64,000 bases of DNA from Pseudomonadota bacterium (lineage in GTDB: Archaea; Thermoplasmatota; SW-10-69-26; JACQPN01; JAJPHT01), in NCBI GenBank assembly GCA_021325135.1, contig JAJPHT010000030.1, forward strand, positions 124,001 to 188,000, read 5' to 3'. The position numbers and the translations under genes are program-made. Of the stretch, positions 23,088-30,269 are shown piece after piece. The notes below the pieces were generated by a model. That model was not told the DNA's origin. It saw only the letters and a program-made list of their open reading frames with translations, and searched no databases. Each line of letters starts with the position of its first letter. Within the stretch, counting starts at the first letter, position 1.

Positions 23088-24482
23088 ATGCAGGAGACTC
23101 GGACGTCGCAAAGGTGGACTTGGATCCTGGGGACCCGCCTGGGCGAGGGAGGTCAATCCGTCGCTCGCTTGGCGCGCCGAGAGGGCGACCAGGCCGAGCA
23201 TGTGCTCAAGGAGCCCCGTCGCAAGAAGGGTCATGCACCGGGCCGGGACGAGGCGCAGCAGTTGGCCCGCTTCCGCATCGAGGTGGACATCCTGAGGGCC
23301 CTCAACGCGGCTGGGTGCCCGAACATCGTCCGCGTGGTCGACTCGAATCTTCCGGATTCCAAGGACGAGTGGCCTTGGTACGTCATGCCACGCTACCGCG
23401 CGGGGGCGATGTGGAAGAAGGATCGTGACCCGGCCTACCTCGAGGTCTATGAGGGCGACATCGACCGCGTTCTCGAGATTGCGGAGGCCCTCTCCGACGT
23501 ACTCGTCTTCTTGCACGAAACCACGAGCGGCGCCCACCGCGACGTCAAGGCCGGCAACGTCTTCTTCGACACCAAGGGCGGAGCGCCCATCCTGGGCGAC
23601 TTCGGCCTCGCTCATGCCGGGGCGCAGCACGACGAGCATCTGACCGACCCGCGTGATTCCTTGGGGCCGGGCCGCTGGCGTCCGCCCGAGCTGCGTGTCG
23701 GCGGCGGCGCTCTGTGGCATCCAAATTCGGACGTCTACATGCTCGCCGGTCTCATCTACGAGGCCCTCTCAGGCGGCGACGCGTTCGACGAGGCCGAGCG
23801 CGCGAACGGCTCCTTCGCCCACGAGGCCCCCGAATGGAACCTGGCGCGCATCACGAACGACCCGCGTCTCCCATACGTGAACACGTTGCTGCGCAACATG
23901 TTCCGCCGAGACCCCATCCAGCGCCTTTCGAGCCGGGCAGCACGCGATGCCATCCGCAGCGTTCGCGCCTGGCGCCCCGGCGCGCCCCTCCCAACGACGG
24001 AGGATGCTGAGCAGCGCGCGCGAGACGCCGTCGCTACGTACTATGCATCTTCCCCCGCAGTCCGCGAGGAACGTCTCCGCTCTGAGCTGCTGGAGGTCTG
24101 TGCGCGCATCGATCGTGAGTATGGGCTGGGGAACTGGCAAGGTCCCGACCAGATCACGCGCATGGTCACGCGGAACACTGCCGATGGCCATGCCGTAGCC
24201 GCCGTTGAGGCGAACATGAAGGGTCTCCTCTGGGCGGCCGTCCGCGTTCTTGTAGGGTTCGAAGGCCACCCTTCGAGGCCCATGTTGATGTCGTACACGT
24301 TGTTCGGCCGCCGCGGCGACGAAGAGATCGTCGCCCACGTCGATGAGGAACAGGCTTGGCGCGTCCTCGCTCGGGGCGCACCGGGGTCGCCACAGCACGA
24401 AGACGTCCTTCGGCGGAGCGTGCGAGATGACCTTGAGCGGCTCACAAACGCGATGGCCGACCGAGTCCGCGAACTTCGATGA
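23088..24482 (+). CDS. Eukaryotic-type Ser/Thr protein kinase with C-terminal extension
   Basis: 464 residues from the chosen ATG. An ATG 24 bases earlier is in frame but lies inside the TATA-like box. The N-terminal kinase domain (~12-290) has the glycine loop (RLGEGGQSVARLA, ~17-29), Lys41, the alpha-C Glu (~65), the catalytic loop HRDVKAGN (150-157), DFG (171-173) and a PPE near 199-201 in place of APE. All catalytic residues are present, so it should be active. The ~170-residue C-terminal region is unrecognised. It phosphorylates Ser/Thr, substrate unknown. Located divergently next to the membrane-machine operon and 2 bases from a convergent gene, it may regulate that machine or host entry; this is inference. 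Confidence 0.9.
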   Translation: MQETRTSQRWTWILGTRLGEGGQSVARLARREGDQAEHVLKEPRRKKGHAPGRDEAQQLARFRIEVDILRALNAAGCPNIVRVVDSNLPDSKDEWPWYVMPRYRAGAMWKKDRDPAYLEVYEGDIDRVLEIAEALSDVLVFLHETTSGAHRDVKAGNVFFDTKGGAPILGDFGLAHAGAQHDEHLTDPRDSLGPGRWRPPELRVGGGALWHPNSDVYMLAGLIYEALSGGDAFDEAERANGSFAHEAPEWNLARITNDPRLPYVNTLLRNMFRRDPIQRLSSRAARDAIRSVRAWRPGAPLPTTEDAEQRARDAVATYYASSPAVREERLRSELLEVCARIDREYGLGNWQGPDQITRMVTRNTADGHAVAAVEANMKGLLWAAVRVLVGFEGHPSRPMLMSYTLFGRRGDEEIVAHVDEEQAWRVLARGAPGSPQHEDVLRRSVRDDLERLTNAMADRVRELR

Positions 24483-24484
24483 GC

Positions 24485-25198
24485 CTATCCGCTTTGGCGA
24501 CTGCTTCGGCGCGTGCTGAGAATGCCGTGTGCGCGTTGGTGGGCAAAGCAGAGCGGAGTGAACACGCGCTCGACGCAGTAGCGATGGACGGGAGGATCGA
24601 GAAGACTCCCACATTCGCTGCAGCGCAGCTTGGGGTATGCTTCGAAATGCCCCTCACAGAGTAGAGGAGCCTCGGGAATCTCGCGGCGGGAGCGCTCGGC
24701 TTGCGCTTGACCGATGCGCTCTTCACACCAGGGCACCTCGCACTGGGGAGCCTCGACAGGGCTCGGCGTTGAAAGTCTGCGCCCCTTTGCCTGGTCGATC
24801 AGGACGCTCGCCTCCGCCTTGGAGAGCGTGGCCTTGTCGAGGATCTCGACGCCGAGGTTCTGGAGGAGACGCAGCTGGGGCGAGGTGGCGGGTTCGGCCG
24901 GGCCTTCCTTGGCCGCCCAGTGGTGGAGAGGCGTGAGGGTCAACGTGACCAGGAGGGCCACGACGTCCGGAGGGGCTTCGGGGGCGCAGCGATGGGCCGT
25001 CGCAACGACGTGGCGCGCGTGGAGGAGCCACTCCTGGAGTTCTCCGGCGGGCGGTACCTTGCCGCCGCGGTGCTTGTGGCGCAGCAGCGCGTCCAGGATG
25101 GCGCGTTGGACGGGCCAGGCTTCCGTGGGAAAAGCCTGCGTGCAGACGAGCCTCACCAGGGGGCAGGCGTACGTGTCGAGGTATTCTTGCTCATCCAT
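24485..25198 (-). CDS. Cys-rich probable zinc-binding protein
   Basis: 237 residues from MDEQEYLD, two bases after the upstream stop. The N-terminal two thirds are helical. A stretch LQNLGVEILDKATLSKAEAS followed by VLIDQ resembles the short helical motif often found in phage and plasmid DNA-metabolism proteins (pattern recognition only). The C-terminal third has Cys/His pairs (CEVPWCEE, LLCEGHFEAYP, RCSECGSLLDPP, HRYCVERVFTPLCFAH) consistent with two zinc sites. It is convergent with the kinase gene. It closes a minus-strand run of small DNA-binding proteins and is probably a replication or regulation accessory of the element. Confidence 0.75.
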   Translation of the reverse strand: MDEQEYLDTYACPLVRLVCTQAFPTEAWPVQRAILDALLRHKHRGGKVPPAGELQEWLLHARHVVATAHRCAPEAPPDVVALLVTLTLTPLHHWAAKEGPAEPATSPQLRLLQNLGVEILDKATLSKAEASVLIDQAKGRRLSTPSPVEAPQCEVPWCEERIGQAQAERSRREIPEAPLLCEGHFEAYPKLRCSECGSLLDPPVHRYCVERVFTPLCFAHQRAHGILSTRRSSRQSG

Positions 25199-25200
25199 GG

Positions 25201-25824
25201 TCAGCTCGCGGCTTGGCACCCATTATCCCCGGCGGCGACCCCCTCCAGAAGGGGTTGCGCCGGCGTGGCGGCTTCCGCCGGCGGAAGCCTGCCGCCTGAG
25301 GGATCTGCCGGTGGGGCGCTCTGGGTTGTCCAGAACATGCTCGTCATGGCGCTCAGCGTGGGCGCGACGATGACGTTCTTGTGCCCATGCTGGAGGGCCT
25401 CGACGTAGCCCATGCCCTTGAGATGGCGGACGAGGGCCGCGGCGGCGCGCGGCGTGCAGCCGAGACATTGGGCAAGCTGGGGGTGCAGGATGGGGTGCGC
25501 CATGTCGGCCTCGCACCAGAGCCTCCAGAAGACGGTCCAGCACCGGCGAAGGGAGTCGTCGTCGAGAACGCCAAGCGCCTTGTGGGGAAGATGCACGATG
25601 AGCCGAGTCCCGCGCCGGGTGGACTCGAGCCGCAAGTGGACGAGGCCCTTGTCTGCGAAGAGGTGGACTTCCCGTCGGACGTAGCCTGCATCAAGGCCCG
25701 AGACGTGGCTGAGCTCATCGATGGTGGCGCGGCCGCCATGGGCGCAGAGGACTTTCATGAGCACGACGCGGGCGCTGAGGGTCTTCGTATTCCGTTCAAA
25801 TGTGAGTTCCTTCCGCCATTCCAT
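25201..25824 (-). CDS. Winged-helix DNA-binding protein
   Basis: 207 residues starting MEWRKELTFERNTKTLSARV. Residues ~25-75 form a winged-helix DNA-binding fold (LCAHGGRATIDELSHVSGLD, then AGYVRREVHLFADKGLVHL and a basic wing). A second helical domain (~100-165; HPQLAQCLGCTPRAAAALVR) looks like another HTH. The last 40 residues are Pro/Ala-rich. The start overlaps the end of the upstream gene by 29 bases. Probably a transcriptional regulator of the element. No specific family assigned. Confidence 0.75.
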   Translation of the reverse strand: MEWRKELTFERNTKTLSARVVLMKVLCAHGGRATIDELSHVSGLDAGYVRREVHLFADKGLVHLRLESTRRGTRLIVHLPHKALGVLDDDSLRRCWTVFWRLWCEADMAHPILHPQLAQCLGCTPRAAAALVRHLKGMGYVEALQHGHKNVIVAPTLSAMTSMFWTTQSAPPADPSGGRLPPAEAATPAQPLLEGVAAGDNGCQAAS

Positions 25825-26371
25825 GGGAGTCACCTGGGAGCGTGGGTTTGGAGGGATTCGTGGGGGGAGCGTAGTGTTCGCGGGCGCGGGCGAGGACGGC
25901 GTGGCCGAAGGGCGTGAGGGTGTAGTGCTTGAGCGTCTCGCGCTCGACGATGCCGTGGTGGAGCAGGCTGCGCATGTTGGCGGCGACGCCAAAGAGGTGG
26001 GCGCGAATGAGCTGGGAGCTGCTGAACCAACCCCCAGCGCTGAGGAACGAGGCCACCTCGAGGAGGAAGAGTTGGGTCTTGCAGCCGATCTTCTCGCCCT
26101 TGGGGGTTGGGATGCTTTCCTTCTCGTCGCGCTCGCGCAGGCGCTTGTGGTATTGTTTGTCGATGAGCTTGCCGCAGGCGGGGCACGCGATGCGGCGATG
26201 GCGTAGGCTGTTGCGCCGCAAGTCCGGCGCCTCGAAGCGCTGCCAGCATCGGGGGCAGACCAAGAGCACGGGCCGAAGCTGCCAGTGCGCCGAGGCCGTC
26301 TGGATGATGGGTGCCGAGATGCGCGAGGCTGACCGACGATGCGGGAGCGCGGGAGCTGTTGCATCATGCAT
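25796..26371 (-). CDS. Zinc-ribbon winged-helix protein
   Basis: 191 residues from MHDATAPALPHR. A zinc ribbon is visible at ~38-67 (VCPRCWQRF ... IACPACGKLIDKQ). Residues ~95-165 form a winged helix typical of archaeal regulators (SQLIRAHLFGVAANMRSLLH, then HGIVERETLKHYTLTPFG). It starts 13 bases after the parB stop and overlaps the next gene, so the three are probably co-expressed. Likely a transcription factor. The combination of ribbon and wHTH is common in archaeal mobile-element regulators. Confidence 0.75.
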   Translation of the reverse strand: MHDATAPALPHRRSASRISAPIIQTASAHWQLRPVLLVCPRCWQRFEAPDLRRNSLRHRRIACPACGKLIDKQYHKRLRERDEKESIPTPKGEKIGCKTQLFLLEVASFLSAGGWFSSSQLIRAHLFGVAANMRSLLHHGIVERETLKHYTLTPFGHAVLARAREHYAPPTNPSKPTLPGDSHGMAEGTHI

Positions 26372-26384
26372 GTGGGGCCTCCGG

Positions 26385-27644
26385 TCAGTCTTCCTCAGGA
26401 CTTGCGACGAGGTCGTCGTCGGGGCGTTCGTGGGTGAGCAGCTTTGCGATCTCTCCGCTCTTGCGGAGTTCTTCGACGACGAGGCGTTCGAGGAGGACTT
26501 CGAGCCCGGGCGCCTTGGCCAGATCGAGGGTCAGCACGCGTCCGTCATGCAGCTCGGCTTCCGCGACGAAGCGAGCCACGACTCCGCGAGCCGCCTGGAT
26601 CTCCTCGAGCGTGACCAATTCGACATCGGTGTGAGCAGCCCGGGGCACGATGGGGGGCCCTTCGGCCTCATGCGGGAGCTCATGGCGGGCTTGAGCGAGG
26701 CTCCGCTTGGTGGCCCGGGGCGGCGTGGCCTGCCGCGTGAGGTCGTGCAGGAGGCTCTTCAGCCGTGCGTAGCCCGTCACATCGGCGGCGTCGAGCGCCA
26801 TGAGTTCGTCGCGCAGGTCCTCGCGCTTGAGCCGCTCGCACGCCTCGATGAGGTTCTTGCGTTCCTCTTCGGGAATGCAAGAGGGGGGCTCGGGGGTTGG
26901 GGCGGCGCGCAGTTCGTCCAGGAGTGATTCGTGGTGGGCGTGGTCGATGCGCTTGCGGACTTCAATGGCCCGATCCTCGGCGGGGAGCTCCAAGAGGTGG
27001 GGGTCTTTGCGGACGGCGGCCACCGCATCCACTTGGTCACGCTGGGAGCTGAAGGCCTGGGCCAGGCGGCTGACTTCCCGGCGTGTCTCATCCTCATCGA
27101 AGCCTTGCGCGATCCGCTCGGCGGCCTTTTGCGTCAGGCGGCCTTCGCCCACCGCTTCAGTGACGTCCTCGGGAAGGCTGCTTTGGGCGAGCCATGCACT
27201 CACGCGGCTCGGGCTCGCGTGAAGTTCGAGGGCGACGGCGGCCCGGGTCGGGAAGCGCTTGGGGTCCTCCTTGAGGAGGAAGCGAACGAGGTCGGCCAGG
27301 TCGGCGGGGTTGAGGTCGTCGTGCAGGAGGTTGACCTTCGCGCTGAAGACCGCGACTTCGAGGCCACTCTTGAGGCTGTGGACCTTCTCGCAGGGAACGC
27401 GCTCGCGCCCGGCTTCGAGGGCCGCGAGAAGCCGTCGCTGTCCATCGACGACTTCCCACATCGGGCGCTGTGTGCCCTCGACGTTGAGGACGCGGTCGGT
27501 CTTGCGGATCTTCAAGGGGTCACGGACGCCTTCGACGCGGATGTCCTCGACGAAGGCTTTCCAGTCGGATGGGTCGCGCTTGAGTCGCTTTCGGACGTGT
27601 TGGGGACTTACGAAGAGCTGGGCCGTTGGGATGCTCTCGCTCAT
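26385..27644 (-). CDS. parB: ParB-like partition / DNA-binding protein
   Basis: 419 residues. The N-terminal domain has the ParB/Spo0J nuclease-fold signature (~34-80: DIRVEGVRDPLKIRKTD, WEVVDGQRRLLAALEAG). The conserved GQRR matches the ParB box that binds CTP in characterised ParB proteins. Residues ~125-165 look like the central HTH (FPTRAAVALELHASPSRVSA then WLAQSSLP). The C-terminal half is a charged helical region with a likely dimerisation end. A GGAG ribosome site precedes the ATG, overlapping the upstream stop region. Palindromes resembling parS lie ~350-400 bases upstream. No ParA partner is in the window. Role: partition or maintenance of the element, possibly gene regulation. Confidence 0.88.
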   Translation of the reverse strand: MSESIPTAQLFVSPQHVRKRLKRDPSDWKAFVEDIRVEGVRDPLKIRKTDRVLNVEGTQRPMWEVVDGQRRLLAALEAGRERVPCEKVHSLKSGLEVAVFSAKVNLLHDDLNPADLADLVRFLLKEDPKRFPTRAAVALELHASPSRVSAWLAQSSLPEDVTEAVGEGRLTQKAAERIAQGFDEDETRREVSRLAQAFSSQRDQVDAVAAVRKDPHLLELPAEDRAIEVRKRIDHAHHESLLDELRAAPTPEPPSCIPEEERKNLIEACERLKREDLRDELMALDAADVTGYARLKSLLHDLTRQATPPRATKRSLAQARHELPHEAEGPPIVPRAAHTDVELVTLEEIQAARGVVARFVAEAELHDGRVLTLDLAKAPGLEVLLERLVVEELRKSGEIAKLLTHERPDDDLVASPEED

Positions 27645-27648
27645 GGTG

Positions 27649-28680
27649 TCACTCCTGGGGTTCAGCCTCCCTCCTCGTTCCGCAATCCGCCTTGGGAGGC
27701 GGTCCTGCTTCTGCGGACGCGTTCACGTTGCGCGGGACCGGAGCCGCTTCTGCCCTCGGGTGCCCACGGTCTTCGGAGGCGCCGCAATGGGGCCTGGGCC
27801 CTTGGCAGGGCCCAAGCTGGAGTCGGTGGGGGCAGAGGCATGATCCGGCCTCGTTCGTCGTGGCTCCCACGCGCTCGTCACCGAGCAGCGGAGAGCCTTC
27901 CACCTCGTGGGGAACTTGAGGGGTCATAAGCTCTTCGTGGCGAGCCGCGGCGTCTCCCCTGAGGTTCGCGGCGACCCGGGTGTTTCCAGTGCATTCGGCT
28001 GGCCGGATTGGGCACGATCCGCATTCGGCTGGCCGAATCGGCTGGCCCGAAGAAGGAGGAGAAACCGGGGGCGGTGCCGCTGATGGGATGCACGCGGCCC
28101 CCGGGGACTGCCGGCACTGGGATGCACCTGCAGTGGAAGACCGGAGCAGGGACATCGGCGATAAGGACTTGGGACGTTGCGACTGCGACCGCTCCATCCA
28201 TTGCCGCGCCAGAACGCACCCGCGCCGGAAAAGGGGGCACGGAGCGCCGCTCACCAGCGCCGTCGCGCACGGCCGCGCTTCGGCGCGCAGTCGAAGGCGC
28301 CCCCCGGGCAAGCGTTCCACCAGCGTGGAGCGGGCGATGACGTTGAACGCCCACCGGTCCCCCGGCGCCGCGCCGACGCCTTCGCAGACGTTCGCGAAGC
28401 TCGCTCCTTGCTCGCCGATGCCAGGGGCTGTCAAAGCAGCAAGGTAGGCCTTCGCTCGCCCTTTGAAGAGCAGGGCATGGGCACGCTGGAGCGGACAGAC
28501 AACTCCACATCCAGCCTTCCAGTACCCGATCCGCCGGCCAAGACGTTGGCAGACGATCAGCCCGCGCTTCTCGAGCGTCTGCAAGGCATACGCCGCCGTG
28601 CCCTGGGGGACCCCGGCCATCTCGCGAAGGGCCGCAGGAGTCGATGCCGGATGCGCCTCGATGAGGCTCAACAGGCGCAT
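27649..28680 (-). CDS. Winged-helix regulator with uncertain Cys-containing tail
   Basis: 343 residues from MRLLSLIEAHPAST; an in-frame TTG 15 bases earlier is an alternative. Residues ~1-60 are a clear MarR/ArsR-like winged helix (ALREMAGVPQGTAAYALQTL, EKRGLIVCQRLGRRIGYW). Residues ~60-150 contain Cys and His (CGVVCPLQRAH). Beyond ~170 the sequence is low-complexity and Pro/Arg/Cys-rich and runs through the palindromic sites described separately, so this tail may be read-through of a GC-rich frame rather than functional protein. The stop sits 4 bases before parB, within its ribosome site, which supports the full frame. It begins 19 bases after the upstream stop. Confidence 0.55.
   Translation of the reverse strand: MRLLSLIEAHPASTPAALREMAGVPQGTAAYALQTLEKRGLIVCQRLGRRIGYWKAGCGVVCPLQRAHALLFKGRAKAYLAALTAPGIGEQGASFANVCEGVGAAPGDRWAFNVIARSTLVERLPGGRLRLRAEARPCATALVSGAPCPLFRRGCVLARQWMERSQSQRPKSLSPMSLLRSSTAGASQCRQSPGAACIPSAAPPPVSPPSSGQPIRPAECGSCPIRPAECTGNTRVAANLRGDAAARHEELMTPQVPHEVEGSPLLGDERVGATTNEAGSCLCPHRLQLGPCQGPRPHCGASEDRGHPRAEAAPVPRNVNASAEAGPPPKADCGTRREAEPQE
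27993..28051. promoter_or_regulatory. parS-like palindrome cluster
   Basis: A perfect inverted repeat ATTCGGCTGGCCGAAT (arms ATTCGGC/GCCGAAT, 2-base spacer) lies at 28,023-28,038. A one-mismatch copy, ATTCGGCTGGCCGGAT, is exactly 30 bp upstream at 27,993-28,008. A third partial copy, TCGGCTGGCCCGA, follows at 28,038-28,050. Size, symmetry, helical spacing and closeness to parB all fit a centromere or operator bound by ParB. Confidence 0.6.
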
Positions 28681-28699
28681 CTCGGTCGTGCTCAAAGCC

Positions 28700-29347
28700 T
28701 CACGACGCAGCGTTTCCCACCCCCCGAACGAAGGTCTTCTGGACGGCGTAGACGCGGTATCCAGCCTCCTTCCAAGACGAGAGGAAACCGCGGATGGCAA
28801 ACTTGTGAGCCACCTCCGCGAGCTTCTGGATGGTGCGACGGTCGTTCCCCGCCCCCACGTCACGGAGCCGAAACGGCGGATCGTAGACCCGCCGCGACTC
28901 GAGAAAGCGAGAGAACTGCTCTTCGAGGTCTTGGGCACCGCGTTTCAACTCGTCGAGGCTGCTGGGCTCATCGCCCTTCCTCCAAGCCGCGATCGTGACC
29001 AGGTGGTGCTTTGGAAGAAGCGAGCCCAACAGCGTGCTCAACGCGCGCCGATCCCCCGTGAGAGTTACCTGGACGAGGTCGAGAGGATCAAACGAGGGCG
29101 AGACTTCGGCCAGGAGCTTCGGAGCAACCCGCACGCGGCCTCCTGGAATCCAGACCTGGAGGAGCAACGAGCGGATGCCGGCTGCCGACGCCAAGGCCCA
29201 GAGCGAAGCCTCCACGTCGTCGTGGGAACCCACCCGCGCGACGTGCCGGTCGACCAGAGACGCAACGGCGCAACGACCCGAGAGAAGCCACGGGTCCTCT
29301 CGCGTTCCGCTGCCTCGAATCTTCATTGAGATTGTCGTCGCTTCCAT
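28700..29347 (-). CDS. Hypothetical protein of the element's control module
   Basis: 215 residues from MEATTISMKIRGSG; the later MKIRGSG is an alternative start 21 bases in. The chain is soluble, mixed alpha/beta, with a basic C-terminal half containing an amphipathic helix (LDELKRGAQDLEEQFSRFLE) and an Arg/Lys-rich end. There is no recognised motif. It heads the minus-strand run that continues with the winged-helix gene, parB and the zinc proteins, and it is divergent from two small plus-strand genes. Confidence 0.6.
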   Translation of the reverse strand: MEATTISMKIRGSGTREDPWLLSGRCAVASLVDRHVARVGSHDDVEASLWALASAAGIRSLLLQVWIPGGRVRVAPKLLAEVSPSFDPLDLVQVTLTGDRRALSTLLGSLLPKHHLVTIAAWRKGDEPSSLDELKRGAQDLEEQFSRFLESRRVYDPPFRLRDVGAGNDRRTIQKLAEVAHKFAIRGFLSSWKEAGYRVYAVQKTFVRGVGNAAS

Positions 29348-29468
29348 GGGGGCCACTCTCGCCTGGCCCTCCACGCGTCCTGTCAACGACCGCGCGCCTC
29401 CCCCTCCATGAAGGTTTGGCACACCGCGCCTCAGACCGCGCAAACGGTGCCGTTGACTCCCACGCCGA

Positions 29469-29478
29469 AAGGAATATT
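29469..29478. promoter_or_regulatory. AATATT promoter element in divergent intergenic region
   Basis: GGAATATTGC is the only AT-rich, TATA-like element between the divergent genes at 29,347 and 29,649. Being nearly symmetrical it could serve either strand. On the plus strand it would start RNA near 29,500, on the minus strand near 29,445. The ~300-base interval holds no other convincing gene. Confidence 0.35.
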
Positions 29479-29648
29479 GCGGACACATGCGACACGGCCC
29501 GCGTCGCCGATCGGTGATGGACAGCGCCGAACTCCGACGCAACAAGGCCCAGGAGCACGCCCAGCATGCGCTCAGATCCGAGAATGCGAACCCCCACCCG
29601 CGACGCAGACCGCCGCCTCACCATGAAACCGGCGTTCAGGATGGCGCC

Positions 29649-29888
29649 ATGACAGACGCTCTCCCCAGCGACGCGCGCTCGTACTACAAACGCCTCTCGC
29701 TGCGACTCCAAGATGCGATGTCGCTTCGGGGAGACAGCCGGCCCATCGGTGTGGGTCAAATGGTCCGCCTCATGGCGCTCTATGATCAGCGCTTGCCCCT
29801 CACGGGAGCGGATGCCCTCACCGCGAAGCGCCTGGACGTTCTCCGCGAGATCCTCGCGAGCGACCGACTCACCCCCATCACGAGGTAA
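29649..29888 (+). CDS. Small hypothetical protein
   Basis: 79 residues from MTDALPSDARSYYKRL. The frame is open upstream (ATG at 29,517 would add 44 mostly Arg/His/Pro-rich residues), so the start is uncertain. The sequence is helical and basic with no membrane segment or known motif. The stop codon region supplies the ribosome site of the next small gene, suggesting a two-gene unit. Confidence 0.5.
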   Translation: MTDALPSDARSYYKRLSLRLQDAMSLRGDSRPIGVGQMVRLMALYDQRLPLTGADALTAKRLDVLREILASDRLTPITR

Positions 29889-29893
29889 AGCTC

Positions 29894-30028
29894 ATGGCTC
29901 CAGATCAGGCCAGCATCGTTCGAGCGCTTCGCAGCCTCGTCTTCACCGACAAGCTTCTCAAGATCGAGGACGCGTGGCGCTACCTCGACCTGCTTGGACT
30001 TCCCCGAGATGCTCTCGACGACAAGTGA
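29894..30028 (+). CDS. Very small hypothetical protein (44 residues)
   Basis: Starts ATGGCTCCAGATCAG five bases after the previous stop, with GAGGT seven bases upstream of the ATG overlapping that stop, so it is probably translated by coupling. The peptide (MAPDQASIVRALRSLVFTDK and 24 more residues, ending LPRDALDDK) is an amphipathic helical sequence with no known motif. Small helical peptides next to integrases can be regulators or directionality factors, but there is no direct evidence here. Confidence 0.5.
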   Translation: MAPDQASIVRALRSLVFTDKLLKIEDAWRYLDLLGLPRDALDDK

Positions 30029-30269
30029 GCAATACGCCCATTCGGAGTCGAATCCCCGCCATCACGTCGCTCTCGCGCTCGTGAGTCCCGCCAGATACGA
30101 TCGCGTTTGAGGAAGACGGGCAGAGACAGCATCCCGCCCGGCGTCGGCGAGGCCGCAGCGCTTCGGCATGCAGCAGATTCCGAACCCGTGGTCGTCACGA
30201 ATCAGGATTTCGCGAGCGTCGTCCGGGGCGAGCGAGTGGACCGCGACCCGCTTGGGCCGGCGCCCGCGC

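Noticed and set aside
30036..30062. GGAGTCGAATCCCC resembling the T-arm of a tRNA near the integrase
   Set aside because: The stem does not pair and no other tRNA arms are present in the surrounding sequence.
30062..30241. Protein-like minus-strand frame after the integrase stop (contains DDHGFGICCMPKRC)
   Set aside because: No ATG, GTG or TTG start lies between the integrase end and this stretch; the frame opens only by running back through the integrase.
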